Assembly: GCA_011947345.1 (NCBI GenBank)
Contig: JAAVTG010000023.1
Coordinates: 124,001 to 188,000 of the forward strand
Length of the DNA: 64,000 nucleotides
Reading direction: 5' to 3'
DNA from: Phytophthora quininea
Lineage: Eukaryota; Oomycota; Peronosporomycetes; Peronosporales; Peronosporaceae
In this document: one piece after another, positions 35,901 through 46,433 of the stretch
Position numbering within the stretch: position 1 is the first letter of the stretch
How the letters are laid out: every line of letters begins with the position of its first letter
Position numbers and translations under genes: made by a program
Notes under the pieces: model-generated
Seen by the model: only the letters and a program-made list of their open reading frames with translations
Told to the model about the DNA's origin: nothing
Database searches by the model: none

Positions 35901-38900
35901 CTTCGATACAAGCATCATTTTGCCCGAACACTGGATCGTTTTCTCCATAATTTGCGTCGGTGTTGGACGTCTGCCTAGCTCCTCCAACTCGCGTTCCTCT
36001 ACGCCCTTAATGAGAAAAGGGTGATTGCAGCACTTCCTGAGCTGAAGCTGAATGTTGTTCAACGTGGGAAGACCATTCTTGGTCCCACGATAGAGGAAAC
36101 TCTTGTTCTTATCATAAATGGCGCGATAGTACTGCTTCTGCAGCGTCGTCAGCTCAACAGATACGATTGTCTCCTCCTTCGGCGGAATGCTCTTCTCCAC
36201 ATCCTCCTTCACGCGGCGCAAGATATATGGTGTTAGCAACTGTTGAAGCTTGACAACTTGCTCCTGAGAATGTAGCTGTCCAAAACTTTTGTTAAACTCC
36301 TCCAGACTTGCAAACTTGACCGGTTCCAGGTAGTTGAGCAATACCCACAGTTCTTGTGTGTTGTTTTGCAAAGGTGTGCCTGTCAGCAACACTTTGCGAT
36401 CTACGTGGAGCACACGCATCTGCTTCAACACACGGGAACCTGCACCTTTCAGTCGGTGAGCCTCATCCACCACAATCAGACGCCAGTGAATGGGTTCAAA
36501 TTCCTCAAAGTCCGCCAGAATAGTCTCAAACGTGGTTAACAGAATGTGGAACTTGAATATCGAGTTGCCCAAGCCAGGGTAATACCATTCTTGGTCACGA
36601 ATGACTGCTCGCATATCCTTGGCAGTGAATTTGGTTGTGCGGTCACCAATATCATGATACACGCAAACGTTAAGGTCAGTCCAGCTCTCGATTTCACGGC
36701 GCCAATGTTGAATCGTCGATAAAGGCACAACAATCAAGTAAGGCCCTCGTACGGACTCCTCCGACTTCATGTGCTCAATCAGCGAAACCACTTGGACTGT
36801 CTTGCCCAGTCCCATTTCATCCGCCAAAATACATGACCGCTGAGCTTTGATGCACGACACCATCCAGTTAAGGCCTTCGACTTGGTATGACCGCAGCGTA
36901 CGACCACCCTTGTAGGTTGGAGATTGCTCGTAAGGAACAAATTCGTCGTTATTCTCACCAGCATGTGCGCTGCCCGACTGCTTACCACCGCCGACGCTGC
37001 GCTCCGGAAGAAAGCTGGCGAAGTGTTCGTGAGGGTCAATGCTATTGTCGACAATACCAGCGTACAGGTGTTGCATCGGACCACTTGGAGCAATGTAGTT
37101 TGAATGCTGCATCAACGTCTGTGTCGAAGCCGACGACGCTACATCTGGAGCTGCATTACCAACCTTGAGCAGTGGCTTGTATTCCTTGTAGCTGTAGGCT
37201 GCATGTGTTGAAGTGGGGAAACAGCGTCTTCGGGAACACCATCCTTGGAAACCAGTTTCACTTGTTTCGCCTGGCAATACGGTGGAGGTGGGTACATGTA
37301 GATAGGCCTTGCAGAGTGGAAATGGAAGCAAACGTTCTCTGGTGACCCGCCAATGAGCCCCACCACGTCCTTGAACGTGAGCCCAGCGACTGAGATATTG
37401 TTTACGGCTACAAGGACATCACCGACCGCGATTGCCCGTGACGCTTCTGCTGGACCTAATAATCCGTTGGCAAGCATCTGGAAGCCCAGAACGGATACGT
37501 TATTGGTGTTGCTGACGCCTAGACGCATGCCCAATCCAAGCGGAGATCGACGAAGAATGACACTATACTCCGTGAAAGTGGGGAGCATACATAGTGGTGT
37601 TGGAGGAAACGTTGAGTTGAACTTCATCTTGGTGCTGACCGGCTCCAGCTTCGTTGGATATCCAAGCGCAACATGCTCAACGATAGAACTGAGCACCTCG
37701 CTCACCTCAATTGCTGGCTTCTTTTGTGACCACCGTCGTCTTCATTCTCGTCGTCATCTTCGTCATTTTCCAGAGTCAGAATCCCGGGGTAAAACGCAGG
37801 TCTCTCCATAAAGATATCATCAACATCATCGTCCGACGACTCGCTATCCACATCTGAGTAATCTTCATCGTCCTCCTTTTCCTTTACATGCTTGGGGGCA
37901 AGATGCTGCTTCGTGGAGACGTAAGCGTTCGTGTACACACCGCACTGCTTCAACACATCTTTGTCCGGCGTATGGTTGTTTAGCAGGCAGTGGAAAGCAA
38001 ATAGCTGCGCCTTAATTTGCTCAGCCATATGCAATCGCTGGTATGCAGCACTGCCGTATGGTCCTCCCATCGCTTTCATAGTTCGACTGCAGTCGCCCTC
38101 GTGATTGTATCCCAAAGTGCAAAAGCGATCCTTTACACAACATCTCTTCGCGCCAGTACTCGTTGCCAGCGCATACTGGTGTCGCTTTGCACAACACGGT
38201 AACTGGCATGTCGTTTCGCTGATTTCCTTCGCACTAGGCACACGACTAAACTTGAAATACCGCTGGATTTGCTCGTCATCGCCAATATCTTCGGGGCGTT
38301 CCCATGTTGAATAGCGAACGGACAGACCAACCCACTTGACAAGGAAAAATGTAGCTGCACGGTCCTTTACGCTCACAGATTTGTCAAAGCCCCCGTGGCA
38401 CTGGCACCTTTAGGGCTTCGTTTTGCTGAGGTTTTCTTGTTGAATTTCCCGTCACCTTCGACACGAGCGGTGAGGATATTCGGAACCGGCTTCGATACTG
38501 TTGTCTTGGTGTCGTCGGCAGACGCGTCTTCCGATGCTGAAACGGAGCTAGCACCAACTTCGTCTTCGACTGCTTGGGATACTTCCACTTCCTTTGTGGG
38601 CTTGCTTTTCTGTTTTTCTCCGCTACTTTTTCACTTTATCAATAAATTCATCACGCGTAATGCAATATCGGCAAAACCACTCGCCCTCTGGTAGCTCGGA
38701 TACTTTGGGGTTAGCACAATGCATGTGAGTCTCGCCATCACATCTATCACACAGCAACAGTTCCTCGCTGTGGTTATTGTTGCCACAAACGCAGCAACCG
38801 ATTTGCCACGGAGCCCAGACATCATAGCTGTCTTCAGCTTGACTGCGGAATTTCTTCTGGAACTTCGCGTCCTCTTTGGAATCTCCGCTGGGTGGAAGCT

Positions 38901-40191
38901 TCAGCCACGCCGACGGGCATAGTACCCAGTCGTACAACCACTTCTCGAAAGTTCGCAATAGATCGTCCGCCACCTTCCAGATGACGGATCCCTCGGCGTT
39001 ATACGTTTTGCAGTTGTGGAATACTAATCTCACGTCCGACGCAAAAAGTGAAACTGCAGAAGGTCCAATGTAGTAGTTGTCGCGGCCAATGCGCGTCGAA
39101 ATCGTACCAAGATCAATTGGATTGTTGATGAAATTGAGATAGTCTGGCACTTCCTCGACGTCAACAGGGTGTTCAAAGATATCTCCACCAGCCTCCTTCG
39201 TCAACTTGGTCACGATACCCAGGAGACGTTCGGAGAGCGAGTCGGCATTATCCACAAGGAAATAGTCCGTCACACGGGGAACTTGGGCACGTACGGCAGT
39301 TGCAGACGACGCTTCTCGATTTGTTCGTCCAAGTGGTCTGCAGGGTCCACTTTATGGTTTAGGATCTTCTCTACCGTCAGTTTGTTGATTTCCAAGTCGT
39401 CCACTTCGTCCAGTGGCTGGTATCCGTCTCTCCTCAGTTTTCGATCATACACGTGCACACAATGGAACTTTTGGTATCCTTCAGGAATGAAAAGCTCCAG
39501 CTCCTCGAACGTAAGCCAGTACAGGTGAAGGTACGAGCGTCCGAGGAATTTCACCACGTATTCAGTCAGACCCGTATTCGGGTTGATGCGTCGTCCCACA
39601 ATTTGATCTAGCAGAGGATATCCCACATCCTATTCACCAACAGAATCGCATTAGTCAACTTGTAGTAAACATAACCCCCACCAACAAAATCTCACAGTTC
39701 GCAACTGGTAGTCCAGTTGACGCGCTCGCTGCTTCTTCTCGGCGATGATCACCTCTTCTCCCTCCGACATATCGTCGTCATCCTCCACGTACTTGACCTT
39801 CTTGGTGCGACGTTTGCGGAGTCTCCCGTCGTCCTTCTCTTCCTTAACCTTCTTGTCCTCCGCTTTCCCTTGGCTCCCGGATCCACTATTGGAGCTCACA
39901 ACGTCCACCTCGGACTTGGCTATCTTGATCTTGTACAGTAGCACAAAAGAGACTCAGAACTTTATCCTCTGAACGTACTTCTCCAGTCTGGTTTTGCCTA
40001 ACTTACCGGCTCGATTGGGAGTGGTTCGAGGTCAAGGGGCCCAATGCCTGGCACAGAGCCTGTCGTACAGCAAAGTACGGAGTTAGTCTGGTTGATTCAC
40101 TGAAAAAGGGTAAAATCTGCGTCGGAAGAAGCCTCTTCCACCAATTTTCTCTTGTGGATTCCGCACCTTCGTTTGGAGCGCCGCTGCTCAT
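32911..40191 (-). CDS. Giant CHD-like chromatin remodeller with bromodomain, PHD fingers and PDZ
   Basis: Exons are 40101-40191, 40017-40059, 39696-39929 and one of about 6.7 kb (32911-39629); about 2,360 residues. Order: acidic N-terminus; chromodomain 1 (YVVKFLGRSYLHLYWLTFEE, about 39600-39500); bromodomain (39250-38930, with FHNCKTYNAEGS); PHD finger (38790-38640, CCVCGNNNHSEELLLCDRCD); chromodomain 2 (FLVKWVGLSVRYSTWE, 38350); PDZ (about 37600-37330, LGLGMRLG and AIAVGDVLVAVNN); SNF2 ATPase (DEMGLGKT 36820, DEAH 36465); helicase C (STKAGGVGINL 35700); PHD pair (34560-34200); extended PHD (33800-33360) and a last PHD. It should slide nucleosomes. Frame breaks: 39276-39279, 38627-38631, 38613-38617, 38390-38394, 37722-37725, 37215-37218, 33906-33908; all +1. 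Confidence 0.85.
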
Positions 40192-40909
40192 GGGCTGCGG
40201 TCGAGACTACACTTAGACAGCAGCAGAGCCCACGCGGGTGTTTTGCGGCTCGACGGTTCGGCACCAACGAAGACTCACGTCGCGCTCTTCCTCGCTCTCT
40301 GTCCACGGGCTGTCAAACCGCAAAATGGGTGTCGCCTTTTGGCGGGCGAAAACGCTGATCTTGGTTTTTGTATATTTACGCGGCCCACTATTCGAGAAGG
40401 AACTGTCCCTAAGAAATAGGTACAACCGTTTTACCCATTTTCCTATGATGGCTACATTTGTATGCTGCTGTTGCAGAGCTAGATGTTCACTACGGTCATG
40501 CTGGCACCAAGCCGAAATAAATGCGGTCTGCTGTACCAGTATACTATTGCGCATGACAACACTTCTTTGAGTGTCTATAATCTTGAAGATGCCTCCAGCA
40601 ACGTTTGCTTTGCTTTGTTTTGACAGGGCGGCAAAAACGGTTATCCGTGGCTTGGTTCTCGTTTACGCGCCGCAAGTTGAGATGACAATCGAGTCTGCCA
40701 ACAGGATTTGGTTAGTCGCACATCGAGAGGCTGCTTGAGCACTCCGCAACCATCTGCGCCCCACTTGTTACCACGTAATATCAAAGAGCGCCAACGTAGC
40801 TGGTAAACGTGCTGACTCATACTGTATTCACCTGAGCACGGCACAATTACGCTTGCACGTGCAGAACATATCAATAGATGCCATCGTTCACTTTCTCGCT
40901 ATAACAGAC
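40192..40909. other. Intergenic, no gene recognised
   Basis: The segment is upstream of the remodeller and downstream of the ABC transporter, so it is probably promoter plus 3' UTR. ORFs such as 40238-40570 have no family features. Confidence 0.45.
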
Positions 40910-43900
40910 CTACGACGACGATGTTTCTACCAACCTCGCATAGATCCCGTGCAGATTGACCAGCTCCTGGTGCGTGCCCTGCTCCGCGATCTTGCCGCCA
41001 CTCACCACGCAGATCTTGTCCGCCTTGCGGATCGTCGACAACCGGTGCGCGATCATGATGGTCGTGCGCCGGTGCATCGCCACCACCTTGTCCAGCGCCT
41101 CCTGCACGATCTTCTCGCTCTCCGAGTCCAGCGCGCTCGTCGCCTCATCCAGCAGCAAGATGTCTGGGTTCTTCAGCATCGCGCGGGCGATCGCGATGCG
41201 CTGCTTCTGGCCGCCAGACATCTGGTCGCCGTTCATACCCACCTGCGTGTCGTAGCCGTCGGGGAACTGCGAGATGAAGTCGTGCGCATTCGCCATCCTG
41301 GCCACCGCCTCGATCTCCTCCCGGCTCGGCATCGAGTCTAAGCCGTACGCGATGTTCTCCGCAATCGTGCCGATGAACAGCATCGGCTCTGGCCCACCAG
41401 ACCCAGGTGACGACGCAGCCAGCGGACGTTCAGGTCTCGGATGTCGACGCCGTCGAGCAGGACCTGACCACGCACAGGGTCGTAGAACCGCTCCAGCAGC
41501 GCCACGCACGTGCTCTTGCCGCCGCCGCTCGGCCCGCAGAACGCCACGGTCTCGCCGGGTTCGATGCTCAGATTGTAGTTCTTCAGCACCGTCACCTCCG
41601 GTCTCGAAGGGTATCGGAACAGAACATCCTTGAACTCCACCTTACCCAGGAGTTTGGTGGGACGCAAGCCGTCCTCCTGGAACGAATCGATGGTCAGAGG
41701 TCGATCGCGCAGAGACAAAATGACACCGCCCGCTTCCAGAGCGTTATCCGCGTCCGCCACGTATGCGATGGAGGCGCCGATGGTCTGCGACGTCATGATG
41801 ATCGCCATCAGCGACCGCATCAACTGCAGGAACGAGATTGACCCGTCGTCCACCAACTTGCCGCCATACCAGAACGAGAACGCGTACGTCGCGAAGACGA
41901 TAAAGGAGCTGAAGCCGACGGCCAGACCATTGACTTGAGCGTCCCGTTCGCCGGCCTTCATCGGCTTGTCCAGAAGTTCCGAAAAGGTTCCACACGACGT
42001 TGGCTCGAGACCAAGTGACACAACGGTGCGAATATTGCCGAGCACCTCGGACGCATGAGCACCGACCTCCGCCATATCATCTGCCAGGATTCCTTTGCCC
42101 CGCCTGTTCTGCGATCGAAACACCATGCCAAGAACTAAGAACGGGATAATGGCAAGCATGACGAGCGTGAGAAGCCAACTCCCAGCCAGAAAAGAAATCA
42201 ACAGCGCCACCACAGTCGTGAAGATCGCCTGAAAAAGTCGACCCTGTGATTCGCCTGAGATCAACGCGACCTGTAGAGAGTTTGTCGCCAGATCGGCCGT
42301 GAGTGCTCCGGTCGCGTTCTCTGTCTTATCGAAGAAACCAATGTTCTGTCTGCACAGCGACGAGAAATGAATGCCTCGAAGCCGCGCCGTCAGCTTCTCC
42401 GCCACGTACTGGAACCCGTAACTCTGCATTGCTCTCCCCACCATCACAGCGACGGCCCCAATGATGTAGAGGATGCCGTACTTTGTCACTTCATGTGGCA
42501 GTGACGACAAATAGCTCTTATCGCGTATGCTTCGTAGTTCGCGTAGTCAACCGTCATGACCGCCACCAATTGACTGACTAGGACAGCCGAGGTTGGGAAC
42601 GAAGCACCATTGATTGCCGTGCCGATCATGCCCACAATGTAATAACCACGTTCGGGCCGACTCAGTGTGTTGGCATCCTTCACCGTGAACTTGCGCTTCT
42701 GCTCACCCTTCGCCATACTGCCATCCAGATCGTCACTGACAAAGACATCCGTGCCATCACTCCTCGCCGACGATCGGCTCGTCCTCCGTGTCACGTCCGA
42801 CTCCTTCCGTTCGTACTTCGCATCGGCCAACGCCAACGCTGCAGCCTCCGCCTCTTCTTGGGCCTTCGCTTCCTGGATCGTGTACAAGTTGCGATACACG
42901 CCATTCTCAAGTCCCACCAGCTCGTCGTGAGGACCCTCCTCCACTACGTGACCATCAGCCAGCACCACGATCTTGTCTGCGTGGCGGATCGTACTCAGTC
43001 GGTGGGCGATGGCCAACGTCGTCATGTGCGTCTTGGCCATCAGGTCGTTCAACGCGTTCTGCACCACGCGCTCACTCTCGGTGTCCAACGCACTCGTGGC
43101 CTCGTCCAGCACCAGGATTTTCGGCTCGCGGATGATCGCACGAGCGATCGCCACGCGCTGCTTCTGGCCGCCTGACAACGACACCCCTTTCTCGCCTACC
43201 AAGGTGTCGTAGTTTTCAGGAAGCGACATAATGAAGTCGTGCGCGTTGGCCAACTTGGCAGCGGCGACGATATCGGCTCGAGTGAAGTTGGATCGGCCAG
43301 CCGCAATGTTGTCGGCGATCGTCGTGGCGAACAGAACGGGCTCCTGGGACACCAACCCGATCTGCGAGCGCAGCCATTTGATGTTCAGCGTCTTCAGGTC
43401 TCGTCCGTCTAGCAGAATCGAGCCGCGAATGGGGTCGTAGAACCGCTCAAGTAGCGAGATGATGGTGCTCTTGCCTCCGCCGCTCGCACCCACGAACGCG
43501 ACGGTCTGGCCGGCCTCGATCGAGACGCTGTAGTTCCTCAGGATCGGTGCATCCGGCCGACTCGGGTACGCAAAATCCACATCGATCGCCTCGATACGAC
43601 CGGAGCACGAGTCGGGGATGATACCCTGGTCGTCAGACGCGTCGATCTGAGACTTAGTGTCTAGCAGCTCGTACAGCGCGACGGCCGCACCCTTCGCTTC
43701 GATCACAGCCGTCACGTTGGGCGTGATGAGGCCGAGCGAGCGCATTCCCATGAGGATGGCCATGAGCGTTTGGAACACCTTTTTCGGGGACGTTTCTCCT
43801 TTCCAGACCTTGGATCCGCCATACCAAAGCCCAGCAGCGTACATGAGCCACTCGCATCCTCGAAACAGGCCGGTCATTAACGCCAGCATTTTGCTCTGTT

Positions 43901-44779
43901 CGATGTTTCCCGTTTCGACAACCATGGTATGGTAGTTATATTTTGTCAATGCACGCTGTTCAGCAGTTAGGGAACTGACCGTTCGAATGGAGCCGAGAGT
44001 TTCTTCAGCCACAGCACCTGCTTCTGCGTACACTTGTTGGGCGTACGTGGCGCGAGAACGCCACCTACTCAGCGCGTAAGTCATTGACCATCCCATTAGC
44101 GGCATGATGCAAGTCATCACCAGTGTCATATCCCACCCTCTAGCAAAACCAATGATGTAGCCCGTTGCAAATTGACACACATACTTGACGCCGTCACCGA
44201 GTTTCTGGCCCATGCCGTCTTTAATCTTCACCGTGTCGCCCGTAATTCGACTCGAAAGTTGCAGCGGATCGTGCAAGTCGTACCACGAGATATCCATGTG
44301 CAGCATGTGTTGGAGCGCATGCGCTCGCAATGCCTTCATTTGGTGCTCGGCCGAGAGAGAGAAGAGCAGATACGACAAGTAGTCCGTCACGAAGAGTCCA
44401 ATTGCGATGAGGAAATAGTGCAGCGCCGCTGTGTTCAGTGCATCTCGATCCACTCCACCATCAACATGTGCAAAAGCACTGATAGCATCACCAAACACGA
44501 GTGCAATACACGGAAACAGAGCTCCGTTGATAGCCGCCATGACCACTCCGATCACCAACAAAATACGGTCGGACAGCGTCGCGAAGCGGTACAGATCCAG
44601 AAACGAGAACGAGGTTGACTCCTCGATCGTAGCGTAGGGGTGTTCTTGTTCACACCGCCACTTGCATCTTGGCCAACGAGTAAAGCGTGAGCCACGCTGA
44701 CGCTCGACGCGTGTGAGCCGCGAGGTGTCAGCAGCTGTGCGAATGGCACGTTGCTGGGCTTGTCGTCGACGGTTGGCAT
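40910..44779 (-). CDS. ABCB-type full ABC transporter (P-glycoprotein/MDR-like)
   Basis: About 1,285 residues with two TMD-NBD halves. The ATG at 44779 ([17 protein letters not shown]) is preferred; the frame change at the G4 at 44637-44640 needs one extra base to reach [19 protein letters not shown]1: Walker [11 protein letters not shown]-loop SQEPVLF, signature LSGGQKQR, Walker [16 protein letters not shown]2: [29 protein letters not shown]. Further breaks lie near 42526 (TMD2) and at 41393-41395 (NBD2 Q-loop). Each TMD has about six hydrophobic spans. Both ATP sites look catalytically complete. It is an ATP-driven exporter of hydrophobic compounds at the plasma membrane or an internal membrane; the substrate is unknown. 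Confidence 0.9.
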
Positions 44780-44831
44780 GGGTCCTCCTCACGTACTGGG
44801 CAAGTTGTGGAATGAGCATGGCGAACAAGGG

Positions 44832-45423
44832 CTACCCTGCATCACTGTCGCTGATGCCATCAGCGATGCTTGAGAGAAGATGGCGCTGACAGTCCATTTG
44901 TACTTGATATTGTGTGGTGATTGGTGGATTCCGAAAATGGACATCTCGCTGGTCGCCCGATCGAGTTGAGATGAACAGCGTGTCAAAGCATCCAAGAAGC
45001 TCGATGACGCATGATCCCCAGACCAACAGAGAGCTATGACAGGGAAATATATTAACAAAGGGTAAATAGACTACCTTCTCTTTCTCAGCTATGACAAGGA
45101 AAACGAACCGCTGACCGGTACTCGATGCAACAACTACATTGGGCTTCTGAGCCGGGTACACGCGTGTATGCTTCTTCGATTCCCTCTGCGACAAGCGGAT
45201 GCTTGGGAAACCCCACATGAGTGTACCATCAACGACGACAAGGAACAGATTATGCGCAGTCAGCGTCGTCCAAAGCCATTCCTGATACTGCAACACCTCG
45301 AAATCGCACGTCACCCGAAGTAAATTCAAAATGGTTGGTACGTATTCAATCTGTTGAATCGCCAGTGGCTTCTACAAAAACCATTAACAAAAGGAAGCGC
45401 ATAAGAAGGTTCTCAGACCCTCG
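44832..45423. other. Gap with a doubtful minus-strand ORF and a repeat
   Basis: A 165-codon frame (44832-45329 minus) opens only with TTG and has no motifs, so it is not called as a gene. The stretch contains repeat copy 2 and flanking direct repeats at 45032-45045 and 45087-45101. Confidence 0.35.
45032..45101. repeat. Dispersed short repeat, copy 2, flanked by direct repeats
   Basis: The core at 45051-45085 (ATTAACAAAGGGTAAATAGA, then CTACCTTCTC) matches the element at 57-98. It is bracketed by AGCTATGACAGGG (45032-) and AGCTATGACAAGG (45087-), an imperfect direct repeat about 55 nt apart. This could be a duplicated target site or local tandem duplication. Confidence 0.45.
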
Positions 45424-46311
45424 CTACTCTCGCTTTGCTTCAGCACCATCGTCATCCCAAAGCGGGTGCGTCAGAGGCTGCACTCCCGCCCTTTGCAGCA
45501 TGCATACTGCAGCCTTTTCAATACGCTGCAGTTGTCGATTGACCACGCTCTCGCTCTCAGGGGTGAATTGTTCTGTCCGAATTGTCAAAAGGCCTGCAGC
45601 ACATGACCAAACAACAGCGAACCAAGCGTCACAAAACCGTTTCACGGGCACCTCACCCTCGTCATAACACACCGTTAAGGTTTCCAAACAGCACGTCCGT
45701 CGAGTATCGGTCGCCAATAATCACCAGTGTGGCTGGGTCCACATCCCCAAAGTGTTTCTTCACGAAGGCAATGCCTCCAGGTTTCTACGAAAAAGCAGCG
45801 TCAGCAACCTCTCCGTTCCTCGGCCGATTAAAACCACTGATTGTAACCTTTTGGTTATGCCGAAGCACAGCCACTTGCAGCTTTTCCTCTATTTGCTTGG
45901 CCTCCTCTCCGTCCTTATCGTCCGGCGAGCCTGCTGAGTTGGAGAAGATGACGACTCCTGCATCACCAAAGACGCGGCGACATTCGGCTAACGAGTCCTT
46001 CAAGTGCGGTGCAATCTCCAGTCGGTGAGGGACTGTGAGCGTGTTGTCCTTGTCGAACACGACGGCGTGGAACCCGCGGTCTCGGAGCGTCTGGAACGGG
46101 ATCTCCGTCACATCTGCCAGCACGTTTGAACTACACTTTTAGAATGCGAATTACAACTCAACCGGGGCTTCAGGCAACGCACAAGTCGCATCTCCAGACA
46201 GAAGAGGTCGAGCGCCGCACCTTTCACTGAGAGCTGGGGCAGCAGAAGCTGCGGCTGGCGCGCCAGCACGCGGCAGAACTCAACGACGCCGCCGAGGTTC
46301 AGGCCCTTCAT
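45424..46311 (-). CDS. GEP4: GEP4-like HAD phosphatase (phosphatidylglycerophosphatase)
   Basis: Exons are 46221-46311, 45848-46130, 45673-45784 and 45424-45593; 218 residues once one base is added at the A3 run (minus strand) near 46222-46224. The N-terminus (MKGLNLGGVVEFCRVLA, LLPQLSV) and ADVTEIPFQTLRDRG match GEP4 proteins. The HAD nucleophile motif is FDKDNTLT, motif II is IFSNSAG, and motif IV is IGDRYSTDVLFGN. Yeast Gep4 and the plant homologue dephosphorylate phosphatidylglycerophosphate in mitochondria or plastids on the cardiolipin route. It faces the CHD1-tail gene across 123 bp. Confidence 0.82.
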
Positions 46312-46433
46312 CAAACAGAGTGACTAGCAGCGTATCCTTTTTCTACCAATCACCGCGCGAAACGGCCGCCATCGCCGTTGAGCTCGTCACTATCACGCTG
46401 TCTCCCTAGTACGCAGGTGCAGAGTGCGGTAAC

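Noticed and set aside
44832..45329. 165-codon minus-strand ORF between GEP4 and the ABC transporter
   Set aside because: It opens with TTG, lacks motifs, overlaps the repeat, and splice joins to neighbouring frames are out of phase.
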